From: Sepiola atlantica
Taxonomy: Eukaryota > Mollusca > Cephalopoda > Sepiida > Sepiolidae
DNA: 64,000 nt
Assembly: GCA_963556195.1 (NCBI GenBank)
Contig: OY744517.1
Coordinates: 85,126,214 to 85,190,213 of the forward strand
Reading direction: 5' to 3'
Positions 45,721 through 56,982 of the stretch are shown piece after piece. The notes under the pieces were generated by a model. The model was not told the DNA's origin. It did not search any database and saw only the letters and a program-made list of their open reading frames with translations. How positions within the stretch are numbered: position 1 is the first letter of the stretch; each line of letters begins with the position of its first letter. A program made the position numbers and the translations under genes.

Positions 45721-47315
45721 TGGCTGAACTACTTGCCCAGCGTTTCGCTTCTAACTCTACTTTGAACTCAGATAACCACCCCCTCCCCAAATTCCCTTTG
45801 TGGACCGAAGCCACACTTGATAACCTGGTCATCACCCCATCCCAGGTCAGAGACATCATAAAAAACCTTGACACCTCCAAAGCTTGTGGGCCTGATCTTA
45901 TACCTGTAATAGTAATAAAGAAATGCTCTGTTGAACTGGCCCCTGTCCTCTCTAAACTCTACAATAAATGCCTAGCTGAATCTTGCTTCCCCGATAGCTG
46001 GAAAATTGCCTCTGTGATACCAGTCTACAAGAGTTCTGGGAATAGAACCGATCCTCAGAATTACCGCCCAATCAGTCTACTGCCGATCTTTGCTAAAATC
46101 TTTGAATCCTTAATCAATCTAGTGATAGTACGGCACTTAGTTAATGCTAAACTTCTATCTGACCGCCAGTATGGATATAGGCAAGCACGATCTACTGCAG
46201 ACATCCTAACGGTCACCTCTGAATGCATGTATCATACACTCGACAAGGCAGGTGAAGCTAAGGCTGTAGCGCTTGATATATCCAAGGCCTTTGACAAGGT
46301 AGGGCATAAAGGGCTTCTCCTGAGAATACGCTCATACGGTATTACTGGGCAACTACTTAATATAATTAGATCCTTCCTAAACAAAAGAAAAATCCAGGTT
46401 GTCCTCGATGGCCGTTCATCTAAGCAACATGACATAAATTCTGGTGTACCCCAGGGATCTATCCTTGGACCTTTTTTGTTCCTGATCTATATAAACGATC
46501 TCCCTGATGACATAGAGTCTGAGATTGGTTTATTTGCTGACGACACCACGCTTTACTCTTGCCATGTTGGCAAAACCTACGCGATCATATCCGAGGCAAT
46601 GTCCGAATCTATAGAAAATGACCTCCAGGCTGTAGTGGATTGGGGTCATAAATGGTTGGTAACTTTTAATGCCGCAAAGACAAAGCTCCTTTCCTTCAAT
46701 AACTACAAGAAACCTCTCCAACTACCGATTGTCATGGCAAATAATACCCTACCTGAGAGTTCATCATTCAAACTCCTCTGCCTAACCTTCACAGGTAACA
46801 TGAATTGGAACAAATACATTGAAGACATTGCCAAGGCTGCCACAAAGAAGGTTGGCTTCTTCTACCGTGCTAGTAAACTCCTCACATCTGACATTATCCT
46901 GTATCTCTACAAAGCCACCATCTGCCCATGCATGAAGTATTGTTGTCACATCTGGGCTGGTGCATCATCTGCTAGTCTCTCCCTCCTTGACAAGGTCCAA
47001 AAAAGAGTCGCCTATCTAATAGGTCCCTCACTGTCAACCAAGCTCCAGTCCCTGTCCCATCGCCACAATGTAGCATCCTTATGTTTGTTTTACAAATACT
47101 TCAAAGGATTATGCTCCGATAAATTGGCTACTCTGGTGCCCCCTCGACGTAAATTCACTAGACTAACTCGACAATCAACTAAATCTAATTCATTCACTTT
47201 GGAGGTACCCAGAGCCTTCTACTCAAATAGCTTCTTTCCTCGTGCTGCTGGCCTCTGGAACTCCCTCCCTGTTTCCCCGACAGTACTGACATGCAGAAAT
47301 TTAAAACTAATGTAA
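45720..47315 (+). CDS. Non-LTR retrotransposon reverse transcriptase (CR1/Jockey-like), 531 codons
   Basis: This domain copies element RNA into DNA at a nicked target. Visible blocks: KACGPDLIPVIVIKKC (54-69), NYRPISLLPIFAKIFESLI (114-132), motif A ALDISKAFDKV (184-194), motif B SGVPQGSILGPFLFLIYIND (241-260), motif C LFADDTTLYS (271-280), then the thumb, and a C-terminal HIWAGASSASLSLLDKVQKR block and FFPRAAGLWNSLP. The catalytic aspartates of motifs A and C are present. The methionine at 45720 is only the first in the frame, since the natural protein continues upstream into the endonuclease. That part is broken by stops, so the element as a whole is dead or nearly so. The frame stays open for 531 codons, so this is the youngest LINE copy here. 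Clade assignment is tentative. Confidence 0.92.
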   Translation: MAELLAQRFASNSTLNSDNHPLPKFPLWTEATLDNLVITPSQVRDIIKNLDTSKACGPDLIPVIVIKKCSVELAPVLSKLYNKCLAESCFPDSWKIASVIPVYKSSGNRTDPQNYRPISLLPIFAKIFESLINLVIVRHLVNAKLLSDRQYGYRQARSTADILTVTSECMYHTLDKAGEAKAVALDISKAFDKVGHKGLLLRIRSYGITGQLLNIIRSFLNKRKIQVVLDGRSSKQHDINSGVPQGSILGPFLFLIYINDLPDDIESEIGLFADDTTLYSCHVGKTYAIISEAMSESIENDLQAVVDWGHKWLVTFNAAKTKLLSFNNYKKPLQLPIVMANNTLPESSSFKLLCLTFTGNMNWNKYIEDIAKAATKKVGFFYRASKLLTSDIILYLYKATICPCMKYCCHIWAGASSASLSLLDKVQKRVAYLIGPSLSTKLQSLSHRHNVASLCLFYKYFKGLCSDKLATLVPPRRKFTRLTRQSTKSNSFTLEVPRAFYSNSFFPRAAGLWNSLPVSPTVLTCRNLKLM

Positions 47316-47460
47316 AACGACATCTCGCTGCGCAGATCCCAATTTAGGTTGCCCCCTAATTTTCTCCCCTTTTCTTTTTTCTCAGTAGCCCCTTACGTCT
47401 GCAGTGGTGGCCTGCCTTGTTTGGGGTGAACTATGTTAAAAAAAATTTTTTTTTTTAATC
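47316..47460 (+). other. LINE 3' UTR and tail
   Basis: GCCCCTTACGTCTGCAGTGG, TGGCCTGCCTTGTTTGGGGT and GAACTATG, then an A/T-rich tail. The same UTR ends six other fragments in the window (14310, 16452, 43515, 43930, 54424 and 55927), so it is the element's reverse-transcription start. Confidence 0.85.
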
Positions 47461-47918
47461 CAGGGTTGTCAGAGCTTGAACGAAGAAACCCATGTGCTTT
47501 AATAACACCATAACAACATCTTTTGATATTTTTATATTTTACATTTTGTAATAGTTCATTTTTGAAGGATGTTCTCATAATTGATTGGGTAAAGGGGGTG
47601 TAAGTTAAGCGACATTAATTGAAATAAATTTGGTAAATCTATAGTCTTTAAAATTCTTCTAGGCACACCTGGCACACCAATGGGAACTCTTGTGCACCTG
47701 CTCCAAACCCTGAACTACTTATTAACATGTCTATTCTTATATTTTTAATTTCTAAGATTTTCAAGTCATAAATCAAAAGAAAAAAATAAAGTAATAAATC
47801 GTATTTCATTTCTATTGATGGCCGGCACGGAACCAGAACCCACAATAATATTTTACCCCCTTTGACCAAAATGAAATATACTTATCCAAGTAATTTGGGT
47901 AATGTAGTTCGAGAGTAT
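47461..47918. other. No gene recognised
   Basis: Short minus frames only. No motif is recognised. Confidence 0.45.
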
Positions 47919-47956
47919 ACATGATTATGGTCGTGAACAAACAGATAGGAACTACA

Positions 47957-48020
<64 letters not shown>

Positions 48021-48057
48021 CATGATTATGGTCGTGAACAAACAGATAGGAACTACA

Positions 48058-48121
<64 letters not shown>

Positions 48122-48152
48122 CATGTAAATATATATATATATATATATATAT
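47919..48152. repeat. 101-bp duplication ending in (TA)n
   Basis: ACATGATTATGGTCGTGAAC followed by AAACAGATAGGAACTACAAC and (TA)n occurs at 47919 and again at 48020, each with its own (TA)n. The second tract continues to about 48152 with CATA interruptions. Confidence 0.92.
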
Positions 48153-48154
48153 AA

Positions 48155-48400
48155 AATAGGAAACTAAAAGTATACTTTTAGAGGATATAACCTATAGTGA
48201 AATAGTTTAAGCTCAATATACGAGATAGAGCAATTATAAAGGTAAATGAAAGAAGAGAGATAAATATGTACGAATGACAAATCTATTTCAACTTCGATTG
48301 TTCAATGCAAGGTGTACTCGGTAAAAACATGTTTATTTTTCCTTCCCTAAGCCAAGGCTTTTCAAAGATTAAAATCTTATCATTAGAGGAATTACATAGA
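48155..48400 (-). repeat. (TA)n-flanked repeat with hammerhead, copy 2
   Basis: Closely matches 15657-15900 and is preceded by (TA)n in the same way. The ribozyme is mutated in the core (see next entry). Confidence 0.85.
48343..48391 (-). ncRNA. Hammerhead ribozyme relic with core mutation
   Basis: Same stems as 15846-15894 (TTCCT/GGGAA with one G-U pair, AAGAT/ATCTT, AAGCC/GGCTT), but the first core box reads CTAATGA in place of CTGATGA. The invariant G5 is A, which should abolish cleavage. Confidence 0.75.
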
Positions 48401-50263
48401 TAGATAAGTTGGCAGTTGAAAAAGCCAAAATTCAAAATTTGAAAAAATATAAAGTAATGGAGAGTAAGAGTGTGCGTGTACAAATATGAAGTCTGTCCAG
48501 TTGGTGAATTTCCGCAGATAAAATGTCCGGTGAAATAAGATTTAAAGATGGAAAAAAGGTTTCGTGAAAGCAGCGTTGAAAATGTTCAAAAATAAAGTAA
48601 ATCCAATAGAAAGATGTGTAGTTCAATCGTAAATGGAACGCACTTATTCGGATGCAATTTTGAGAATTAGGGCCATTTTAAAATACTTCCGTGGACCGAG
48701 AATGAAAGTAGTTTGTCAGAGGCAGAGAATGAGCTGTGTATATTAAACACAGGCAGTCGGGAATTTAAGTAGGGACTTCAATCGAGTCTAAGAAAAAGCG
48801 GCAGCTCTAGTTGGAAACAAAGCCAAGTGAATGAGTAGGGGAAGGGATAAAGATAAAAGATAAGGAAGGTTGGTGATAGGGTTAGTTAAATCAACTATGA
48901 CTGATGCTGGGAGAGGAGAAGGGGGGTTGTTTGGTTACTGTTCATTGCTAGTAAGCAATAAACCAGGTGCGAGTTGGGGGTGGGGTTATCATAAGCTAAA
49001 AACAGTTGAATTCGGGTCAGCAAGTAGATAATTCTGAAAGGGGGAGCCTGTAATTAAAACGGATTTTACTACAAACTTATATATAATTCAGAAAATTTAA
49101 AAGGGAAATTAGGGTTCAGATGAATGGAAATCTGGAATCTATGTGTTTAATATGTGATAATTCGGACAAAATCTAGTATTTCAGAGTTTAATGTATAAAG
49201 GACTTTAAAGAATTCCCAGTTTGTTACTTATTAAATGCATGACTAAATAAGAAACTTTAATGTATAACTGAAGTTAGGATTGGGAACAGCGTTAGTCTGC
49301 TTGCAACAATTGTGTTCTAGTATAAGGATTATGGGGTAGGACTGGGTTGAATATTGTAACCTAAGTAATGCACTAGTGTGTTGAAATTATAAATATATTT
49401 AAAGGGGAGGCAAATGCACCAATATAGGAGTAACCAGGGAGCGTAGTTTAAAGGTAAAAGTAATGGAATCTGTGAGAGAAATATTGTCGGTAGAGCGAAA
49501 CATATACAGAGTCGATGGATCGAATACAAGGGAGATAAAAAAGCAATGGATGAGTGTATGCTAGGGTTGGCCAATAATTGATAAAAGGGGGGATAGGGAT
49601 TAGAGTGTTGAAGTAGAGCGGTTAAGGATTAGTGGAGTGGAGGAGAATAATATTAGATCTCAATTTACAGTAAATGTTATGGGTTAATAGAGTTATTAGG
49701 TGTACAGGGTACACTATGTTATTGGGGTGATTATTTGTGAAGTTGGAAAGGTTAAGAGTTAAAAAATTAACAAATTATAGAATTTAAGAATTAGTCTAAT
49801 GTTAGAGAGGGAGTTGTTGGCTGGGAGGAGGTGTGTCAGATGGAGTTATTAAATTTATGTATTAAAATTTTCGCTTGTGCCTGCAATTTGAAATAAGTTC
49901 ATTTTTAGAGTTAATAATATTTTTGCTTTTAGCTGCTGTAGCTATCATAAATGTTTATAATGTACATAGTTGGCAGAAAGCGGATCCTGGAGTGTAGGAT
50001 TTAGACCTTTTTAATATTACCCAATGTAGGGAGTAGGGAGTGTTTTTACTGTAAAACTTTTTATTAGATTGGATAGAGAGGTGCCAATGGCATAGTTATT
50101 ATTATGTTTGAAAGAGTAGATATGGTTTGAGATTCGGGTCTTGATGAGGAAGACACTTGCCCCAATGTAAGTGTGTATTTTGTATAGGGTTGTTATTATA
50201 GTATTTGTGTTATTTATAGTATCGGGGATGTTTTGGGTTTGTATGTTCAACAAAACAAATATT

Positions 50264-50269
<6 letters not shown>
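48401..50269. other. AT-rich segment between two hammerhead motifs, no gene recognised
   Basis: Contains degenerate phrases that recur in variant form (for example AGGAGTAACCAGGGAGCGTA and GCACCAATATAGG compared with GCCCCAATGTAAG). Minus frames at 49329-49574 and 50017-50253 lack known motifs. As it is bounded by two minus-strand hammerheads about 2 kb apart, it could be the body of a degraded Penelope-like or non-autonomous element. Confidence 0.35.
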
Positions 50270-50299
<30 letters not shown>

Positions 50300-50312
50300 T
50301 GTTTTGTTTATT

Positions 50313-50365
50313 ATCTATGTACGTATATGTTTCGGCCTTTATAATCGGGACTCATCAGCATAGAA
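50313..50365 (-). ncRNA. Hammerhead ribozyme motif beside (TA)n
   Basis: Minus order: stem I TCTATG, box CTGATGA, stem II GTCCC...GGCC with one mismatch, box CGAAAC, short stem III AC...GT, cleavage triplet GTA, then stem I partner CATAGA (six pairs). Both core boxes are intact. (TA)n at 50270-50294 lies downstream. Confidence 0.62.
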
Positions 50366-50624
50366 ATATGACTATTCACTACTGGTCACGCGATTATGAA
50401 ACCCCGGATTCCGAGTATTTTGCAACTCAAATCCCGACATCTAGAACTATTTGGCCAATGCTGAATATCGAATAAACAGTGATAATTTTAACACTTTATC
50501 CGGCGGCTTGACGTCATAAGAGCGTTCTACTTAATGACAGGAACGATGCACATATAGCTAGCGACGTCATGCTGTGTTAATACTACACTTACAGTTCCCA
50601 TATATATATATATATATACCCTAC
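50366..50624. other. Unassigned, short (TA)n at 50599-50618
   Basis: No gene or known repeat was recognised. Confidence 0.4.
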
Positions 50625-51130
50625 CAAAATGTGAGTCGTTGTGTGACCCATTGAGGTTAATAGTTTGAATCAGGAAAATGTGAGTTTGTTAAATATTAAA
50701 AATGAAAATGAAAATTAGCCTCTTTCTGTTCGCTATATATATCTCTCTTTCTTTCCTCTACAAATGTGGGTTAAATAGTATTACAGCCTGTGGCTATGTA
50801 TCCTTTTAATGATACTATTCAAATATTTTCATTATTTCCTCTCTTTATTACCTTCGACTATTAATACAGAGAAAGAGAGAGAGAATGAAAGAGAGAGAGA
50901 GATGGGAGCGAGAGTGGAAAAGACAAAGACTAAGAACGAGGAGAAAGTTAGTAAGAGATAGGTCACGTGAGGAGTTATTTTGCGAATTAGTACTAATTAG
51001 AACATAACCAAATCCAAAACATGTAGGAAAAAACCTTTGATAAACAAACGGTGACTAACTCGGTTTTCGTATAATAATAGGTGAATATGACCTTTGCGTA
51101 TTTCGGTAGCATTCTTTGATTCAAGCATGT
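50625..51130 (-). repeat. Dispersed repeat family B, copy 2
   Basis: Reverse complement of the 33880-34660 family (TTTTCCTGATTCAAACTATT, TATCTCTTACTAACTTTC). It includes (GA)n at 50868-50902. Confidence 0.75.
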
Positions 51131-51907
51131 CTGATTGAAAATGACTGATTCCTTTCATTAGTTTTGTCTTCTATCTAATTTTTCATGTTTGCGGAACAAG
51201 TAATTTTGTGTTTTCATAATAAAATCATTACTACATCTTATTGAAGCTTGAATCTACCCATTCTTGGACCAGTGATTATTCGATTTCTTCACCAAACTAT
51301 TAACCAAATCAAATACGAAGTTGAGGAGCAGTTTATAAAATGTTTTTGAGCATCACGGGATATTAACTAATAACATTTCTGCATTTTGCAATACAATCTG
51401 CTAACATGGTACCACTTCTGAAGGCGATTCTTGGAAGTCGAAAGCGCTTGTGACTATTTGTTGTGACCTTGAAGGGCCGATAATAAATAAAACAACACGG
51501 TGGTATATTTATAGGACAGTGTATTTACACAAGTACAGAATAGTATGTTACAGAAAGACTGCTCAGAGACTGCACCGTAATCTCCTCTGTATATAGTGTC
51601 TGGAAGAGCCCATATATTCACGAAATAGGGTAGATCAGCATCACACCATAACACTATTGTAACATTTTTTTTCGTTTTGAATACAAAATTACTTGTTCGC
51701 TAATAGGAAAAATTAGATTGAAGAATTAAGCTGACAAAAGCAATTAATTCTTTTAAACTAAACACACTTGAACAATTGTATGTATCAAGAAAAAAGGTTG
51801 GATAAAATACCACAAAATGAAGAGATCGATAAGAAAAAAAATCAAATACGACAAAATGAAGAGATCGATGAGAAAAAACCGACCAGCAATAAAATCAAAT
51901 TCACGGC
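51131..51907. other. No gene recognised
   Basis: A local direct repeat ACAAAATGAAGAGATCGAT(A/G)AGAAAAAA occurs at about 51813 and 51850. Nothing else was recognised. Confidence 0.45.
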
Positions 51908-51924
51908 TTCATTATTAAACTAGA

Positions 51925-52299
51925 CCTTTTGGCCAAGATCAAAGTGTAGTATCTGTTCTGATGGATACTGCACCCCATAGACTTGTATTGTCTTGGCCTT
52001 TGGGCTTGATTTACACCGGTCTATGGGTCTGTCCTATGCAGTTCTAGGAGGTCCACCCTCCCAGACTTTGCCTCCTCTCTTTGGGGAGGAGTAAGTTTAT
52101 TGCTTACTGCCTGAGGCGCCTCTACTGGGGAATGCCGACGGGGCTGCCCAGGCAATTTTTAATGGCCAGAGTGCTCACCTTCTCGGGCGCTGGCTTTTCA
52201 AGCCCCACTTTCCCGACCCGAGCTTGGGTCACATCTTACCTTGTGGGAGTAAGATAAAAGTGGCCTTGTGCCTAACCTTCTGAAGAGGAGGTACATCTT
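51925..52299 (+). mobile_element. U2-snRNA-headed SINE, complete 375-bp copy
   Basis: Starts CCTTTTGGCCAAGATCAAAG then TGTAGTATCTGTTCTGATGG, so about 40 bases follow the 5' domain of U2 snRNA (stem-loop I and branch-point recognition region). It then departs into the family body (TGCACCCCATAGACTTGTAT, CCACCCTCCCAGACTTTGCC, GGGGCTGCCCAGGCAATTTT, GCCCCACTTTCCCGACC) and ends GTGCCTAACCTTCTGAAGAG GAGGTACATCT. TTCATTATTAAACTAGA flanks it exactly at 51908-51924 and 52300-52316, a 17-bp target duplication. Length equals that of the copy at 61542-61916. Retrotransposition by a partner LINE is inferred from the duplication. Confidence 0.95.
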
Positions 52300-52316
52300 T
52301 TCATTATTAAACTAGA

Positions 52317-53215
52317 TAGCTTTGCCAGCTTGCTATCGTTTTGCAAAGTTCTATTCTTAAAATACTTGAAATAAAACTTTTAAATAATAAACATTTAATT
52401 GTTTTGAATACGAAAACACACACTTTCACATTTACTCATATAGATAAACATGAACATTTAAGTAATTTTGATTTATTTATCTTTTAACGTGACCATAAAG
52501 GAAAGAAAAAAATCAGTAAGTCAGTTCTTCTAAAGAATAGTCCGGAAAAGAACATAACAGTTGTGCAGAAACAACAGTTCTGCCATCATAACCAAGAAGG
52601 AGAACTCACTATTATTGGCATTTCTGAAATCCATTGACTTGCTAAACATTTGTCCACGAAATGCAATGATATTCCTTAACAGAACTATTTGTTATATATT
52701 AAAATTAAAACAATTGTTGAATGAAAAAGATAAACATTAACAAAGTATTGCTAATTAATGAAGTATCTTTTTGCACAGCAATATGCAAATTAGTTAACTT
52801 TACTACTGAGATAACATATATATATATATATATATATATATGGAGAGAGAGAGAGAGAGAGATAAGTAATATATGAAACAGATAGGATGCTGCTTTTGTG
52901 TAAACTTCAATTAACTTGAAATAAGGTGTTTTGACCTCACTATTAGTTTGAAGAATTAGTCCAACAGTGACACAATGCGTGACCTTTTGGGGAGCGAAGT
53001 GCTCCCCGTTATATTCGTAATCCTTATGCCAGAATTATTTCAAAAACAGCAATTCTCTGCGTTTTGAAATCGTTGAGTGCAGTCATATTTTGGAGGACTG
53101 AAGGTCGGTGCCAAACTAATTCAATGACAGGTGCATGTGATGGGTTCAGAGATCAGACTGTCGTCGTTCGAGAAAATCAGTTATCAAACTCAAAACATTT
53201 GACAAGGCGTACAAC
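52317..53215. other. AT-rich, (TA)n(GA)n at 52818-52862; no gene recognised
   Basis: Besides the dinucleotide tract, nothing was recognised. Confidence 0.5.
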
Positions 53216-53229
53216 GATGACGACTGTAT

Positions 53230-53312
53230 TCCCTCTCTCTCTGTCTCTCTCCCTCTGTCTCTCTCCTTCTCTCACTCCCTCTCCCCTCTCTCTCCCTCTT
53301 TCTCTCTCTCTG
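53230..53312. repeat. (CT)n-rich low complexity
   Basis: CTCTCTGTCTCTCTCCCTCT-type tract. The Leu/Ser-rich frame over it is an artefact. Confidence 0.93.
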
Positions 53313-53496
53313 GTAAAGAGATTGAAAATTCAGAGACGGGTTTGAATTCTGAAGGAGACGCACACATCTTGTCGTGCTATCTGCAAGATATAAAAATGTG
53401 CTTCGGAAGAAAATAAATATATATTTTTATATTAAAAAGTAAAATGGTTTGTTCCATTATTACATAATGTTTGATTTGCAGCACGATGGTCTCGAG

Positions 53497-53500
53497 CAAA

Positions 53501-53532
<32 letters not shown>
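53497..53532. repeat. (AGCC)n microsatellite
   Basis: Eight or more AGCC units. Confidence 0.97.
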
Positions 53533-53533
<1 letters not shown>

Positions 53534-53784
53534 GCAGAAGCAGACGACAGTGACTATCGTCAAACGATGATTGCTCACTGGCGATAACAAGACGAGACAT
53601 TGCACATACGTGCACATGTTGTCACACATCGTCCTGTCGTCACATATCGTTCCAAAGATCGCCCCCGGTAAGTGACTTTACCACACAACTTTCGCATTTA
53701 TTTAAAAAAAACTTCCTCAGAAATGAGTAAAGATATTATTTTTAAATGAAATTTAAAAGATGAAAGACCATAGATAAGCCATAA

Positions 53785-54268
53785 TTAACCCTTGCATGGA
53801 GTATTATTGCCATATCTTGGCTGGTGCACCAATCACTTTCTTCTCCCTCTTAGACAGAGTGCACAAAAGAAATTCTAATATAATACGTCCCACATATCTG
53901 CCAAGCTCCAGCCACTGTCGCATTGTAACAATGTTGCACTCCTTTGCCGAATGTGCTCGATGAACTTACTCAATGAAAATACCTCAGATCCAAGCAGCAA
54001 AATCTCACCCCTTCACTGTAGAGGTTCCAAAATGCTGTAAGATTTTCTACTCTAAAAGCTTCTTTCCTTGGGTAGATTGGCTCTGAAATTACCTACCTGC
54101 TCCCTGTTTTGCCGATCATACCGACATGCAGACATTTAAATGAAATGTTTACAAACATCTTGCTACCGAACTCCCCACCCAGGTTTCCCCCATCCCCTAT
54201 AAATCTGGCCCCTATCACAGTAGCCCCTTTTGTTTCAGTGGCAATATGCCTTGTTTGAGGTGAACAAA
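53785..54268 (+). pseudogene. LINE 3' fragment, heavily decayed
   Basis: CTTGCATGGAGTATTATTGC, CTTGGCTGGTGCACCAATCA, CTCCCTCTTAGACAGAGTGC, through to the UTR GTTTCAGTGGCAATATGCCT TGTTTGAGGTGAAC. It corresponds to the tail from PCMEYCCHIWAG onward and is closest in wording to the 13-14 kb copy. Confidence 0.88.
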
Positions 54269-54423
54269 AGTTTTTAAAAACAAAAAAATCTGAGAAATAA
54301 AGAGAAGGAAAAACAGAAAAAAGGAGACAGAAGACTGACTGAAAAGGAAGAGAGACTGCAGGCATGCAGATCAAAACGCATAACATTTTAGAAACCTTTC
54401 TTCTTTTTGTTTTTCGTTTTTTA

Positions 54424-54720
54424 GAAACAACATAACATAGTTCACCCCAAACAAGGCAGGCCGCCACTGTAGACGTAAGGGGCTACTGAGAAAAAAGAAA
54501 AGGGAGACGGTTGGGGGGGGGGGGGTCAACCTAAATTGGGATCTGCACAGCAAGATGTCTGTTTACATTAGTTTTAAATTTCTGCATGTCAGTACTGTCG
54601 GGGAAACAGGGGGCAGGTAGGGAGTTCCAGAGGCCAGCAGCACGAGCAAAGAAGCTATTTGAGTAGAAAGCTCTCCGGCATCTGGGGACCTCCACAGTGA
54701 ATGGACGGGATTTAGTTTGT
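54424..54720 (-). pseudogene. LINE 3' fragment, opposite strand
   Basis: Begins (in + reading) AGTTCACCCCAAACAAGGCA GGCCGCCACTGTAGACGTAA and includes GTTTTAAATTTCTGCATGTC and GGAGTTCCAGAGGCCAGCAG. It faces the preceding fragment tail to tail, 156 bases apart. Contains a poly-G run near 54515. Confidence 0.9.
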
Positions 54721-54948
54721 CTTCTCTCTCCTTTGTACTTCTATTTTTCTTATCCTAACCGTAACCTTGTAGGTTTGAAAGTAACTTGAAACACTATTTA
54801 CAATAAAAAAAATAACCCGTTAGTAAAAAGAACCCCCCCCATTACTAAACTGTGGCAGATATGCAGATTTGTCAGTCAAAAATCGAAAATCGAAAATAAA
54901 GGTGATGCAGGCTTTGTTAACTTTCACCACCTTTGAAAATATCGAAGG

Positions 54949-55152
54949 ATGACCTGCATCTCTGGCAAATCAAGCGATCTGTTCTTTTCTTTCACTGTAT
55001 TAATTGTACTTCTAGTGTTCTTATGTTATTTTGCTATTCTTAAAGTAAATAAACTGAATCCAGGGTATGTGTGTTGTATTGCTGCATTACTTGTTCCTCT
55101 TTTGTTACTTTTTGGTAGGGTAACAGGACTTTTGGATCACTCCATACAATAG
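54949..55152 (+). CDS. Unrecognised 67-codon frame with two hydrophobic segments
   Basis: Encodes LFFSFTVLIVLLVFLCYFAI and VCCIAALLVPLLLLFGRVTG, which look like two membrane helices with a short KVNKLNPG turn. No homologue, splice sites or promoter was recognised, and in AT-rich DNA hydrophobic frames arise by chance. Low confidence. Confidence 0.2.
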   Translation: MTCISGKSSDLFFSFTVLIVLLVFLCYFAILKVNKLNPGYVCCIAALLVPLLLLFGRVTGLLDHSIQ

Positions 55153-55159
55153 ACTATAT

Positions 55160-55926
55160 ATAAGTATTACAATGTGATATATATATACATACATGGAGTA
55201 TCTGGTCTTAGATTAAGCAATAATATGAAAGCAATAACCCAAGAATATTACAAGTTGACAACAGCAGCCATTGCTAAATCTATATAATCATTTTGTTTTA
55301 CAATGATCATAGTTTTCCACATCAGCAGAAATGATTGTTATTAATGTTTTCTTCTCTTGCAGATGGGATTGGGGGAAAAATGGGGGTGGGAGGGACAAAA
55401 ATGTTTAATGGGTCTAATGAAATAATTCATACACTAGCTGTTATGAACTAAAATTAACAAAAAATAGATCTCTTAGACTACTCCTAAACAGGTCATAATC
55501 GATGTTCGTTTATGTAACTCCAGATCCTGTACCTAAGCTACATCCAAATACAACTCTAGTCTAGCTCCTGTCACTTTACACAGCCGTGCAACTGTCACTC
55601 ACCTTTCACCAAACTTTTATCGTTCTCTCTTTACCCCATCTCTCTCAATCTTCTGCCTTCTCCTCTCCATTTATCTCCATCTATCTATCTGAGAAAGTCT
55701 TTTAATAAGTGAGACGAAATATTAAACATCTCACTATATGAATTACTTTGATTGTATTGTTGGTCTATCCGCCTTTTCCATTCATCTCTATACATGTATA
55801 AAAATTAAATCTACAGAAATCTATAGAAATCTATAAAAATCTATAAAAATCAAACAAATATATTTCAGATCCAGATGCCCTCCATGTTTTCTTATATTTC
55901 TTTAATTAAAAATTTTTTTTTTTATT
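55160..55926. other. No gene recognised
   Basis: Includes short (CTAT)n and ATCTATAGAAAT repeats (about 55676-55690 and 55810-55850). Otherwise unassigned. Confidence 0.45.
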
Positions 55927-56110
55927 TTGGGTTCACCCCAAATAAGGCATATTGCCATGAAAGCATAAGGGTCTACTGTGATAGAGGCCAGATTTATAGG
56001 AAGCAAGCTAGGAGATGAGTTCAGTAGCAAGATGTTTGTTCACATTACATTTAAATTTCTACATGTTGGTACGGTCCGTGAAACAGGGAGGGAATCCAAA
56101 AGCAAACGGT
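55927..56110 (-). pseudogene. LINE 3' UTR fragment
   Basis: GGGTTCACCCCAAATAAGGC, ACATTACATTTAAATTTCTA and CATGTTGGTACGGTC in + reading match the reversed LINE tail, more diverged than the others. Confidence 0.75.
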
Positions 56111-56291
56111 CCAAGGAAAGAAGAAGACTGGAATAAGACATTGAGAGTATACATGTATGCTATTGTCCTTGATGATTTTATATTGTTAGAGATAGTGCTT
56201 GGTTGAGCTGGAGAAATGTACAGAAGTATTGTTTTTTTTAATAAATGTTGTAGAGATTGCCTGAAATAGCAAGTTACAATATTTGAACTTG

Positions 56292-56652
56292 GCATGCTGA
56301 ATTTTATATAACCCTAACCCTAACCCTGCTGAATTCTATATAACCCTAACCCTGCTGAATTCTATATAACCCTAACCCTAACCCTACTGAATTCTATATA
56401 ACCCTAACCCTAACCCTACTGAATTCTATATAACCCTAACCCTAACCCTGCTGAATTCTATATAACCCTAACCCTAACCCTGCTGAATTCTATATAACCC
56501 TAACCCTAACCCTACTGAATTCTATATAACCCTAACCCTAACCCTACTGAATTCTATATAACCCTAACCCTAACCCTGCTGAATTCTATATAACCCTAAC
56601 CCTAACCCTGCTGAATTCTATATAATCCTAACCCTGCTGAATTCTATATACA
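56292..56652. repeat. 32-bp minisatellite with embedded telomeric repeats, ~11 copies
   Basis: Unit: TGCTGAATTCTATATAACCC TAACCCTAACCC. Each copy carries two or three CCCTAA motifs (one or two in a few copies) plus 14-16 non-telomeric bases alternating CTGCTG and CTACTG. The first copy reads TGCTGAATTTTATATA and joins flanking unique DNA. Confidence 0.97.
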
Positions 56653-56982
56653 ATATCCGAAATCATTACACTGCTTGCAACCGCACCCAGTTAAGTTGGC
56701 AGCATTTTTCAAGCTTATAATTTGCACACACACAAAAAGGGTGGTCTCTATTTTGTACTTAATAAGATGGCAACAGACTGCATTTGTCACTGTAACCAAA
56801 ACAAAACAAAGATTCAAACTATCTTTTTATATCTAGCATAAACCTTCTAAGAAATAAATCATTGTCATACACAGTAATAGAAAAACAAGGAAGTGTGGTA
56901 ACGAGCACATCAACCAATCGAAATAAGATAATCAGAAACTCTTTACATTTAAAAATAAATGATAAAACCTCATTAATACAAC
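56653..56982. other. Unique AT-rich spacer between two telomere-motif arrays
   Basis: About 330 bases without a gene or repeat family. Confidence 0.5.
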
